A program made the translations under genes and the position numbers. The notes beneath the pieces are model-generated. The model had not been told where the DNA came from. It ran no database searches and saw nothing but the letters and a program-made list of their open reading frames with translations. Shown here in pieces: positions 1-6,681 of a stretch of 7,270 nt of DNA. How positions within the stretch are numbered: the stretch's first letter is position 1; each line of letters opens with the position of its first letter. The DNA is from Desulfobacterales bacterium (GTDB lineage Bacteria > Desulfobacterota > DSM-4660 > Desulfatiglandales > JALVZP01), in NCBI GenBank assembly GCA_027037575.1, contig JALVZP010000204.1, forward strand, positions 868 through 8,137, in the 5' to 3' direction.

Positions 1-936
1 ACTGCTATTTTAGAAGCTATTAAAAAGCTAAAGATGAATCGTTTTCATATATTAGGGATAATTGAATATCTATCAGAAAGCAATTCTTTGTTTAAGAAGG
101 GAATCTTTAAAATTAGCTTTCAAAATGAAGAAGATATAGAATCTATTATTCAGCTAAATCCTGATATCTGTGTTGTCTGTTTCAAAGATTGGAGAAATAA
201 AATAAATTTCTATCAATTAACTCAATTAAAGCTTTTTAATATTAAATGTGAAGATTGGGTTGCCTTTTATGGGAGAATTGTAAAATTCATTCCCATAGAT
301 AACTTAAGACCCAGTTATCTGATTTTTAAAACCCATTTTAATGATAAACTATCCTTATTTCTGGAGGATATTTTTAATAGATTTATGGCTTTTTTTGGCC
401 TGATTATATTTCTACCTATTATGTGCATTATTGCTATTTTTATAAAGATAGAAGATAGGGGACCAATCTTCTATTTGCAAGAAAGGGTAGGTTTGAATGG
501 AAAAGTATTTAAAATCATAAAATTCAGATCAATGATAAAAGATGCAGAGCTTCTTACAGGGCCAAAATTTGCCGAAGAAAATGATGAAAGAATAACCAGG
601 ATTGGAAAGATTCTGAGAAAGTTTGGTCTGGATGAAATTCCTCAATTTATAAATGTTTTAAAAGGAGAAATGAACATTATAGGTCCACGTCCAGAAAGAC
701 CAATTTTTGTAGAAAGAATGAAAAAAGTGATTCCTTATTATGAATTGCGCCATATAATCAAACCAGGTATTACAGGATGGGCACAAATAAATTATAAATA
801 TGGTGATACAATAGAAGATGGAAAAGAGAAATTAAAATACGATTTATATTATATCTTTTTCAAATCATTTTTATTAGATTTGATTATTATTTTTTCAACT
901 CTAAAAAGAATGATCTTGGGACGAAGGAGATTTTAA
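1..936 (+). CDS. Polyprenyl glycosylphosphotransferase (EpsB_2/TIGR03013-like sugar transferase), 5' end cut by window edge
   Basis: This enzyme family transfers a sugar-1-phosphate from a UDP-sugar to undecaprenyl phosphate at the inner membrane, the first step of exopolysaccharide repeat assembly. The frame is open to base 1. The first ATG (34) has no convincing ribosome site and lies inside the expected domain, so the gene starts upstream and its N-terminal membrane helices are missing. Counting from that ATG, a linker with WVAFYGR and IDNLRPSYLIF (75-98) resembles the PEP-CTERM/exosortase-associated type. A hydrophobic segment follows (about 115-138), then the Bac_transf core: QERVGLNG (149-156), KFRSM (163-167), LDEIPQ with the likely catalytic Asp-Glu pair (D200, E201), GPRPERP (217-223) and PGITGWAQ (244-251). 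The C-terminus is complete. The gene is visibly more AT-rich than ligA and mostly uses AGA for Arg, so it may belong to a transferred polysaccharide cluster. The family call is firm; the sugar substrate is unknown. Confidence 0.9.
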   Translation, partial: TAILEAIKKLKMNRFHILGIIEYLSESNSLFKKGIFKISFQNEEDIESIIQLNPDICVVCFKDWRNKINFYQLTQLKLFNIKCEDWVAFYGRIVKFIPIDNLRPSYLIFKTHFNDKLSLFLEDIFNRFMAFFGLIIFLPIMCIIAIFIKIEDRGPIFYLQERVGLNGKVFKIIKFRSMIKDAELLTGPKFAEENDERITRIGKILRKFGLDEIPQFINVLKGEMNIIGPRPERPIFVERMKKVIPYYELRHIIKPGITGWAQINYKYGDTIEDGKEKLKYDLYYIFFKSFLLDLIIIFSTLKRMILGRRRF

Positions 937-1062
937 AATCTTAAATATTCTTCTTTTTAGTCAATCCAAAAAACTTTACCTTTATAAGTCTTATCTTCCT
1001 TTATTACTCCACTCTTTTTGGAGGATAAATTCACACTTTATTTACAGGAATAACTTCAGGGT
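937..1062 (+). other. Non-coding spacer after the sugar transferase, with a start-less open stretch
   Basis: This spacer separates the AT-rich polysaccharide gene from ligA. A frame runs without stops from 914 to 1072 but has no ATG, GTG or TTG in its first part. A GAAGGAG site (923-929) lies 8 bases before an ATC (938-940), and translation from there would read ILNILLFSQSKKLYLY and onward for about 44 residues. It could be a decayed 5' fragment of a former downstream gene or chance. No terminator with a stable stem is seen. Confidence 0.3.
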
Positions 1063-1090
1063 TTGCAAATAAGAGCAAGGATGATAAAAT
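1063..1090 (+). promoter_or_regulatory. Possible sigma70-type promoter for ligA
   Basis: TTGCAA (1063-1068) and TAAAAT (1085-1090) are separated by 16 bases. Transcription would begin near 1097, just before the AAAGGAG ribosome site (1107-1113). This fits translation from the ATG at 1120 and not from the in-frame TTG at 1063, which would lie in the -35 box. The region is AT-rich, so chance matches are likely. Confidence 0.35.
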
Positions 1091-1119
1091 CTTCCAAAAC
1101 AAAGCTAAAGGAGCGGTTT

Positions 1120-3156
1120 ATGGCCAAAAGGAAAATAGACGAAAAAATCGTCAAAGAAATAGAAGAGCTAAGGGAAAAGATTAGATACCATAACTATCGC
1201 TATTATATCCTGAATGAGCCAGAAATATCTGATGCAGAATATGATAGGCTTTTTAGAAGGCTTGTTGAATTAGAGCAAAAGTATCCTGAGCTTATAACAC
1301 CTGATTCTCCAACACAAAGGGTAGGGGCTGAGCCACAGAAGGAGTTTAGGCAAGTAAGGCACAGACAGCCAATGCTTAGTCTTGATGACTGCTTTAGTGA
1401 AGAGGAGCTTAGGGAGTTTGATGCAAGGACAAAGAGATTCTTAGGAGGTATAGACAAGCTGGAATATACAGTAGAGCCAAAAATAGATGGACTTGCAGTA
1501 GAGCTTGTATATGAAAGGGGAAGGCTTACTGTTGCATCTACAAGAGGAGACGGATATGTGGGAGAGGATGTTACTCCAAATATAAAGACTATTATGAGTG
1601 TTCCACTTGTGCTTAGGCAAAAGAAAGGAGGACTTCCTGTTCCTGATCTCTTGGAAGTAAGAGGCGAGGTATATATGGAAAAAGAGGCATTTAAGAGGCT
1701 CAATAAGGAAAGGGAAAAACAGGGACTTCCTCCCTTTGCAAATCCAAGAAATGCTGCTGCTGGATCTGTAAGACAGCTTGATCCAAAAGTAACTGCAAAA
1801 AGACCACTTGACATATTCTGCTATGGAGTAGGAGAAGTAAGTGATTTAGGGCCAATAAAAACACAGTATGAACTACTGCTTCAGCTTCAAGAATGGGGAT
1901 TCAGGATAAATAGGCCTTATATAAGGGTCTGTGATTCTATAGACAAGGTTATAGAGTATTGTAAATATTTAGAAGAGATAAGAGATACACTTCCATATGA
2001 GATTGACGGTGCGGTTGTAAAAGTAAATGATCTTGAGCTACAGAAAAAACTTGGTGCAAAGGCAAGAAGTCCAAGATGGGCAGTAGCATATAAATTTGCA
2101 CCTGTTCAAGCAACAACAAAAATCTTGGATATAGAGGTTCAGGTGGGAAGAACAGGTGTCCTTACTCCTGTTGCAATACTTGAGCCAGTAGAAATCGGTG
2201 GTGTAATTGTTAAAAGGGCAACCCTTCATAATCAGGATGAGATAGAAAGAAAGGATATAAGGATAGGAGATACAGTTCTGGTTCAGAGGGCAGGAGATGT
2301 TATTCCTGAGGTAGTAATGCCAATTAAGTCTAAGAGGACTGGAAAGGAAAGAAAGTTTCAGATGCCCGATAAATGTCCTGTCTGTGGAGCAAAGGTTGTT
2401 AAGAAAGAAGGAGAGGTTGCTGTTAGATGTCCAAACAAGAATTGTCCTGCCCAGATAAGGGCTCTTCTGAGGCATTTCGTATCTAAGGGTGCAATGGATA
2501 TAGAAGGCTTAGGAGAGAAGATTATTGATCTTTTGGTAGAAAAAGGCCTTGTAAAAGAGATTCCAGATATCTATTATCTTAAACTTGAGGATCTCTTAAG
2601 GCTTCCTGGGTTCCAGCTTAGGTCTGCAAAGAATCTATTAGATGCAATAGAAAGAAGCAAAAAGACAACACTTGCAAGATTCATCTATGCACTTGGAATA
2701 AGATATGTGGGGGAACAGACAGCACAGATATTAGCAGACCACTTTAAGAGCTTGGATAGGCTTATGAATGCAACACTTCAGGAGCTGCTTTCTATAAAGG
2801 GGATTGGAGAAAAAACAGCAAGAAGCATTAAGGCCTTCTTTGAGGATGAAAGGAATATAAGGAATATAGAAAGGCTACTTGAGGCAGGAATTACATTTGA
2901 GGAGGTCAAGCCAAAGGAATCTCCTATAGCAGGAAAGACTTTTGTATTTACAGGTGCCTTGAAATCTATGACAAGGGATAAGGCAAAACAGCTTGTCTTA
3001 GAAAGGGGTGGAAGAGTTGCATCACAGGTAAGCAGAAATGTAGATTATGTTGTGGTTGGAGAATCTCCTGGTTCAAAGCTTGCTAAGGCAAAACAGCTTG
3101 GGATAAAGACAATAAATGAGGAAGAATTTTTGAAGATGTTAGAGGGGTCTGAGTGA
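1120..3156 (+). CDS. ligA: NAD-dependent DNA ligase LigA
   Basis: LigA seals nicks in duplex DNA during replication and repair, using NAD+ to adenylate its active-site lysine. The 678-residue length matches the family (about 670). Domains in order: Ia NMN-binding region with RYHNYRYY and PEISDAEYDRL (22-44); adenylation domain with KIDG (121-124, K121 the AMP-accepting lysine), RGEV (181-184), EIDGAVVKV (294-302) and AVAYKFA (321-327); OB fold with VGRTGVLTPVA (342-352); a Cys4 zinc finger (C419, C422, C437, C442); helix-hairpin-helix repeats including IKGIGEKTA (559-567); and a C-terminal BRCT domain (about 602-678). I chose ATG 1120 because AAAGGAG lies 6 bases upstream and the protein then begins at the normal family position; the frame extends to a TTG at 1063 but those 19 residues look non-conserved. 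The gene is intact and all key residues are present. Its stop codon overlaps the acylphosphatase start. Confidence 0.98.
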   Translation: MAKRKIDEKIVKEIEELREKIRYHNYRYYILNEPEISDAEYDRLFRRLVELEQKYPELITPDSPTQRVGAEPQKEFRQVRHRQPMLSLDDCFSEEELREFDARTKRFLGGIDKLEYTVEPKIDGLAVELVYERGRLTVASTRGDGYVGEDVTPNIKTIMSVPLVLRQKKGGLPVPDLLEVRGEVYMEKEAFKRLNKEREKQGLPPFANPRNAAAGSVRQLDPKVTAKRPLDIFCYGVGEVSDLGPIKTQYELLLQLQEWGFRINRPYIRVCDSIDKVIEYCKYLEEIRDTLPYEIDGAVVKVNDLELQKKLGAKARSPRWAVAYKFAPVQATTKILDIEVQVGRTGVLTPVAILEPVEIGGVIVKRATLHNQDEIERKDIRIGDTVLVQRAGDVIPEVVMPIKSKRTGKERKFQMPDKCPVCGAKVVKKEGEVAVRCPNKNCPAQIRALLRHFVSKGAMDIEGLGEKIIDLLVEKGLVKEIPDIYYLKLEDLLRLPGFQLRSAKNLLDAIERSKKTTLARFIYALGIRYVGEQTAQILADHFKSLDRLMNATLQELLSIKGIGEKTARSIKAFFEDERNIRNIERLLEAGITFEEVKPKESPIAGKTFVFTGALKSMTRDKAKQLVLERGGRVASQVSRNVDYVVVGESPGSKLAKAKQLGIKTINEEEFLKMLEGSE

Positions 3157-3437
3157 TGAGAAAGGTCAGGGTTCATCTAATAATTGAAGGCCGGGTTCAG
3201 GGAGTATGGTTTAGGGAATCAACTAAGAGGAAGGCTTTATCCTTGGGAGTATATGGATGGGTGAGGAATCTTCCTGATGGGACAGTAGAGGTAGTTGCGG
3301 AAGGAGATGAGGATAAGGTAAGAGAGCTTATAAAGTGGTGTCACAAAGGTCCTCCTGCAGCAAAGGTGACAAATGTTAAGGTGGAAGAAGAGGAATATCT
3401 GGGAGAGTTCAACAGCTTTGATGTCATATATTATTAA
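3156..3437 (+). CDS. acyP: Acylphosphatase
   Basis: This small cytoplasmic enzyme hydrolyses carboxyl-phosphate bonds in acyl phosphates such as acetyl phosphate or 1,3-bisphosphoglycerate. The 93-residue length is typical. The signature GRVQGVWFRESTKR (12-25) holds the phosphate-binding loop and catalytic R20. GWVRNLPDGTVEV (34-46) holds the catalytic N38 that positions the attacking water. The ATG at 3156 shares its A with the ligA stop (TGATG), and AGAGGGG (3141-3147) sits 8 bases upstream. A GTG immediately before it (3153) is an equally reachable start that would add one residue. The overlap points to translational coupling with ligA. The physiological role of bacterial acylphosphatases is often unclear, and the link to the ligase may be purely positional. 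Confidence 0.96.
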   Translation: MRKVRVHLIIEGRVQGVWFRESTKRKALSLGVYGWVRNLPDGTVEVVAEGDEDKVRELIKWCHKGPPAAKVTNVKVEEEEYLGEFNSFDVIYY

Positions 3438-4350
3438 CCTCTTTCTTATAATCCTTCTTTTTTCTGGATGTGGCTCTGTAAAAAAAGGGGTAAAGAATGT
3501 CTCTGAAAAGGGGGTTGATGTATTAGATGCTGCCAAATATAAGATCCTTCCGAAGGAAAAGAGTTTAAAGAAAAAGGTTCTTGTAACACCCTTTATCTGT
3601 GCATGGGACCCAGCATCTGATTATGGAACAAAGGTCTCTATCAAATTTGCAGAAAGGCTAAAACATACACCTGGGAACCTCCTGGTCTATCTCCCAAAGA
3701 ATCCATCTTCCTGGAAATTTGAAGGAAGGATTCCCAAGTTGGGTATAATCTATGATCCTGAAATGGTAGAGGATGCAAGGGATCTCAATATGAACTATCT
3801 TATTACTGGAGTAATGGATGTAATGGCAGTTGAAAGAAAAACAAATGGAGTATGGCCCTTTAGACATTATGACCAGGTATTTGAAGCTGTTCTCATAGTA
3901 AATGTAATAGACACAGTGACAGGAGCAATTATAGAAAGCAGAATGGTTTCTGGAAGATATGCTATTCCATTAAAGGATGTTCCAAAGCTAAAGGATAGGA
4001 TTAACCAAATAGTTTTAAAGAATACCATTTCAGAGATTATTAGAAAACAGGCAAAGGTAGTTTCAGAGGTAGTTCAAAAGGATATATGGAAGGGTAGAAT
4101 AGTAGCATTAAAGAGGAATCCGGGAATCATAAAGATAAATGCTGGAAAAGATGTGGGAATAGAAAAGGGTATGATACTTACTGTGTATAGTTGGGGAAAA
4201 GAGATTCACTCTGATATCTGCTCTTTTAAATGCCTTGGAAAGGAGATTGGGAAGATTAAGATAATTAAGGTTTCAAAAGATTATTCTCTTGCTCTTCCCT
4301 TAAATGAGGCAGATTATAGGATAGGACTTCCTGTAGTCTTTAAGGAGTAG
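3421..4350 (+). CDS. Putative lipoprotein with CsgG/TolB-like and FlgT C-terminal-like domains
   Basis: I do not recognise a named gene. The 309-residue product begins with a short lipoprotein signal, hydrophobic from about 4 to 14 and ending LLFSGC, so C17 is the likely lipidated residue. Residues about 50-180 alternate strands and helices like the CsgG/TolB-like fold: VLVTPF (53-58), a possible LGIIYDPEMVEDARDL stretch (107-122), MNYLITGVMDV (124-134), then FEAVLIVNVIDTVTGAIIES (154-173) and SGRY (177-180). Residues about 222-309 form a small beta domain with INAGKDVGIEKGMILTVY (239-256) and GKEIGKIKI (273-281). That pattern is typical of the FlgT C-terminal domain and related outer-membrane assembly lipoproteins. 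The ATG at 3421 overlaps the acylphosphatase by 17 bp; GGGAGAG (3401-3407) is a somewhat distant ribosome site. An upstream ATG (3373) would place a charged segment before the signal. A periplasmic or outer-membrane assembly role is inference. Confidence 0.75.
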   Translation: MSYIINLFLIILLFSGCGSVKKGVKNVSEKGVDVLDAAKYKILPKEKSLKKKVLVTPFICAWDPASDYGTKVSIKFAERLKHTPGNLLVYLPKNPSSWKFEGRIPKLGIIYDPEMVEDARDLNMNYLITGVMDVMAVERKTNGVWPFRHYDQVFEAVLIVNVIDTVTGAIIESRMVSGRYAIPLKDVPKLKDRINQIVLKNTISEIIRKQAKVVSEVVQKDIWKGRIVALKRNPGIIKINAGKDVGIEKGMILTVYSWGKEIHSDICSFKCLGKEIGKIKIIKVSKDYSLALPLNEADYRIGLPVVFKE

Positions 4351-5433
4351 TTAGTTTTCTTTGATAATTGGCAGAATAATCGTAAAGGTGGTTCCTTTTC
4401 CTTCCTCTGTTACAAAATCAAGTTTTCCATTGTGATCTTCAATTATCTTTTTGGATATACCAAGCCCAAGGCCCGACCCATTTGTCTTTGTGGTAAAAAA
4501 TGGATCAAATATTTTATCTCTAATCTCCTTTGGGATTCCATTTCCTGTATCACTTATGCTTATCTTGACTCTATCATTTTCCTTCTTTGAGCTGATAGAT
4601 AGTATCCCCCCTTCCTTCATTGCATCAATTCCATTTTTTGCAATGTTTATAATCACCTGCTTTAACTTTTCTTCATTCCCCAGAACAAATACCCCTTCAT
4701 GCATAATATTTAGCTTAGCCTCTATATTCCTCCTTTTACATTCTGCTTTTAACAATGGGAAGATATCTTTAAGAAGCCTTGCTACATCAATCCTATCCTT
4801 TGTAGGAAGGGGGGGAGCATAGTACTCTTTTATAGAAGCAAGAAGATTTTCAAGCCTTTTTACTTCATTTATTATTATCTCCAGCTTCTTTTTACTCTTT
4901 TCATCTGAAATGCTCTTTAAAAGCTGATTTGCAAATCCTCCTATCATCATAAGGGGATTCTTTATCTCATGAGATATCTCAGCAACCACCTTTCCTAAGA
5001 GTGCAAGTCTTTCCATTATCTTTGTCTTTTCCTGAAGATGCTTTATCTCACTAATATCTGTAACAACTGCTGTAAAATATATTTTCCCATCCAGTTCAAA
5101 TGTGGAAAAGGAGATATTTATAGGAAACTTCTCTCCATTTTTTCGGGTGGCAACAAGCTCAGTTATGTGTCCTTTTTTCCTTAGCTGCCTTGTTTCCAAA
5201 AATCTCCTTATTGCTTCATGATGATTCTTGCTACATTCTGGAGAAAGTATTATATTCAAATCCCTTCCAAGGACCTCATCTGCCTTATACCCAAATATCT
5301 TTTCTGCACCTTTATTATAAAGGACAACTTTGTGATCCTGATCGATGGTAATAAATGCCTCATTTGTGCTTTCCACAGCACTCCTTAGTATATTTAACTC
5401 CTTTTCTTGATCTCTGTTATAATAAGGCGACAT
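4351..5433 (-). CDS. PAS-domain sensor histidine kinase
   Basis: This is a 360-residue kinase that would autophosphorylate on histidine and pass the phosphate to a response regulator; no regulator lies in the window. A PAS domain occupies about 14-130 (AFITIDQDHKVVLYN, KIFGYKADEVLGRDL, VTDISE). The HisKA domain has the H-box AEISHEIKNPL (151-161) with H155 the phosphoacceptor. The ATPase domain has the N-box around N267 (NIAKNGIDAM), G1 DTGNG (295-299), the F-box FDPFFTT (309-315) and G2 GSGLGLG (319-325). No membrane segment is visible, so it is probably a soluble NtrB-like kinase sensing through PAS. Its ligand is unknown; the PAS domain has no obvious haem or flavin signature I can name. 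It starts 9 bp after the peroxiredoxin stop with only a weak ribosome site, suggesting coupling. Its stop directly abuts that of the convergent lipoprotein gene. Confidence 0.95.
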   Translation of the reverse strand: MSPYYNRDQEKELNILRSAVESTNEAFITIDQDHKVVLYNKGAEKIFGYKADEVLGRDLNIILSPECSKNHHEAIRRFLETRQLRKKGHITELVATRKNGEKFPINISFSTFELDGKIYFTAVVTDISEIKHLQEKTKIMERLALLGKVVAEISHEIKNPLMMIGGFANQLLKSISDEKSKKKLEIIINEVKRLENLLASIKEYYAPPLPTKDRIDVARLLKDIFPLLKAECKRRNIEAKLNIMHEGVFVLGNEEKLKQVIINIAKNGIDAMKEGGILSISSKKENDRVKISISDTGNGIPKEIRDKIFDPFFTTKTNGSGLGLGISKKIIEDHNGKLDFVTEEGKGTTFTIILPIIKEN

Positions 5434-5442
5434 CTTCTATTA

Positions 5443-6087
5443 TTATAGCTTTCCTACATAATTGATTCCTGTTGGAACACCTTTTTGCCCAGGTCTCCAA
5501 TTTGCTGGAACACCTTCATTTGGATGCTTTACTGAATATTGGGCTGCTCTCAATACCCTATATATCTCGTCTATATTTCTTCCTATTGGTATATTGTGAA
5601 TAATAGCTGCCTGAATTGTTCCTGCTGGATCAATAATGAATACTGCTCTGAGGCTTACTCCATTTTTATAAACCCCATATTCCTTTGTTATGCTTCCATC
5701 AGGATCAGATGCCATAGGGAATTTTACTTTCTTTACTCTTGGAGATATATCATGCCACACTTTATGGCTAAATATCTTATCTGTGCTAATAGCAATCACT
5801 TCTGCATTTGCCTTTTTAAACTCCTCATATTTTGCAGCAACTGCTGCAAGCTCTGTTGGTCATGCAAAGGTAAAGTCTGCTGGATAGAAGAAAAGAATAA
5901 CCCATTTTCCTTTTTTAAGATAGCTGGATAAAGAGATCTTTTTAAATTTGTTCTGGATTGGAAGATATGCCATTGTGGTAAAATCTGGGGCCTTAGAACC
6001 AACCTTTGCTTCGCATGCAATTGAAATAGATGCATAAGCAAAAATGACCATTAAGATTGCTATTAACATTCCTGCAATCTTCCTCAT
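5443..6087 (-). CDS. prxU: Selenocysteine-containing peroxiredoxin (AhpC/Prx1-like), exported; in-frame TGA read as Sec
   Basis: Peroxiredoxins reduce peroxides through a peroxidatic Cys or Sec. The 214-residue frame is intact apart from one TGA (5860-5862, residue 76). That codon lies exactly where family members have the peroxidatic cysteine: YPADFTFA-U-PTEL (68-80). Homology continues smoothly on both sides: VGSKAPDF (29-36), WVILFFYP (62-69), then VIAISTDKIFSHKVWH (97-112), FPMASDPDG (123-131), the conserved Arg in LRAVFIIDPAG (146-156, R147) and PANWRPG (194-200). Without recoding it would be annotated as two fragments (5860-6087 and 5443-5799). A SECIS-like hairpin follows the TGA. Residues 1-24 form a signal sequence ending SIA before C25, so the protein is likely periplasmic or a lipoprotein. 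The usual resolving Cys (VCPANW) is Val193 here, leaving C25 as the only Cys. The start has a strong GGAGG site. It lies 16 bp after the flavodoxin gene. The alternative, a nonsense mutation or sequencing error, is less likely given the exact position. Confidence 0.9.
5832..5862 (-). promoter_or_regulatory. Bacterial SECIS-like element: UGA plus downstream hairpin
   Basis: Reading the - strand, UGA (5862-5860) is followed by 10 bases and then UUGCAGC-AGUU-GCUGCAA (5849-5832), a perfect 7-bp stem with a four-base loop. The apical loop starts 17 bases after UGA and has G at its second position. Both match the published bacterial SECIS rules as I know them: a G among the first two loop bases and a loop roughly 16-37 nt from UGA. 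SelB would bind this element to direct Sec insertion. The hairpin lies within the coding frame, as bacterial SECIS elements do. Confidence 0.8.
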
Positions 6088-6103
6088 CTTCCTCCCTCCT
6101 TTT

Positions 6104-6652
6104 TTAGATTTTAAGTATCCCTTTTACCCTTTCTGCAACATCTTTTAAGTCATCCTCTGTTGGTCTTCCTTTTATATCTCCCATCCTTCCTCCGGTAGAA
6201 AAGGACAGGAGCTTCTTAGATTTATATTCTCCAACAAAATACCATTCAGCAACAATGGTAAATCCTAAGTGATCAAATAGTTGACCCATATATTTTACTG
6301 CAGGTATTGCCTCATTTATTCCTGTGTGGTATCCACCATACGTGCAGTAAATTACGGCCTTTTTCCCAGGTCTTCTTGGAGCTGAAGGTTTTATTTCACC
6401 CTTTGAAAAATATTCCCAGAGCATCTTTGTAAAGAATTCCTGAAGGGGCCTTCCAGGAAGCCATTGATATACACCTGATCCTGCAAATACAAAGTCATAA
6501 TCCAGCAAATCTATCTCTGGGGTTTCTTTCATATCTTTTGTAATCCTTAATACATCTATTTCATGCCCTTCTGCCTTTGCTGTCTTTTGTATTACATTCG
6601 CAACCTTTTCAGTATTTCCAGTTGCAGAATAATAGATGCTTAAAATCTTCAT
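6104..6652 (-). CDS. Flavodoxin-like FMN protein / flavodoxin family oxidoreductase
   Basis: A 182-residue protein with a flavodoxin fold, expected to bind FMN and carry electrons or reduce small substrates in the cytoplasm. The phosphate-binding loop is YSATGNT (8-14) at the end of strand one. DYDFVFAGSGVYQW (51-64) forms the second FMN loop, and AVIYCTYGGYHTG (99-111) the third. The C-terminal GRPTEDDLKDVAERV (162-176) is typical of flavodoxin-family proteins of anaerobes. It has no signal peptide. AGAGG sits 5-8 bases before the ATG. It is the first gene of the leftward unit with the peroxiredoxin and kinase, and the order suggests involvement in peroxide defence or redox balance. A direct role as electron donor is doubtful if the peroxiredoxin is exported. 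Whether it is a true electron-transfer flavodoxin or an NAD(P)H-dependent reductase cannot be told from sequence alone. Confidence 0.9.
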   Translation of the reverse strand: MKILSIYYSATGNTEKVANVIQKTAKAEGHEIDVLRITKDMKETPEIDLLDYDFVFAGSGVYQWLPGRPLQEFFTKMLWEYFSKGEIKPSAPRRPGKKAVIYCTYGGYHTGINEAIPAVKYMGQLFDHLGFTIVAEWYFVGEYKSKKLLSFSTGGRMGDIKGRPTEDDLKDVAERVKGILKI

Positions 6653-6681
6653 AACAGACCTCTTTTTCTTTATTTGTTTCC

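Noticed and set aside
928..941. Perfect 14-bp palindrome AGATTTTAAAATCT over the sugar transferase stop, as a terminator
   Set aside because: It has no loop, is almost all A/T and has no proper T-run after it; likely chance in AT-rich DNA.
1063..1119. 19-residue N-terminal extension of LigA from a TTG
   Set aside because: ATG 1120 has a good ribosome site and the normal family start; the extension overlaps a likely promoter.
1203..1814. Antisense open frame inside ligA
   Set aside because: Low-complexity Ser/Leu-rich translation mirroring ligA codons; no ribosome site or homology.
4451..4822. Open frame opposite the kinase ATPase domain
   Set aside because: Shadow of the kinase gene with no recognisable domain.
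5443..5799. Separate short peroxiredoxin C-terminal gene starting at an internal ATG
   Set aside because: It lacks the catalytic motif and is the downstream half of the same frame; bases 5800-5862 also encode conserved peroxiredoxin sequence in that frame.
5539..5931. Open frame opposite the peroxiredoxin
   Set aside because: Cys/Ile-rich shadow translation of the reverse strand of a real gene.
5796..6041. Alternative - strand frame overlapping the peroxiredoxin
   Set aside because: Out-of-frame shadow; the peroxiredoxin frame carries all the family motifs.
5860..6087. Truncated peroxiredoxin pseudogene ending at the TGA
   Set aside because: The stop coincides with the catalytic Cys codon, a SECIS-like hairpin follows, and there is no other lesion, so Sec recoding is the better explanation.
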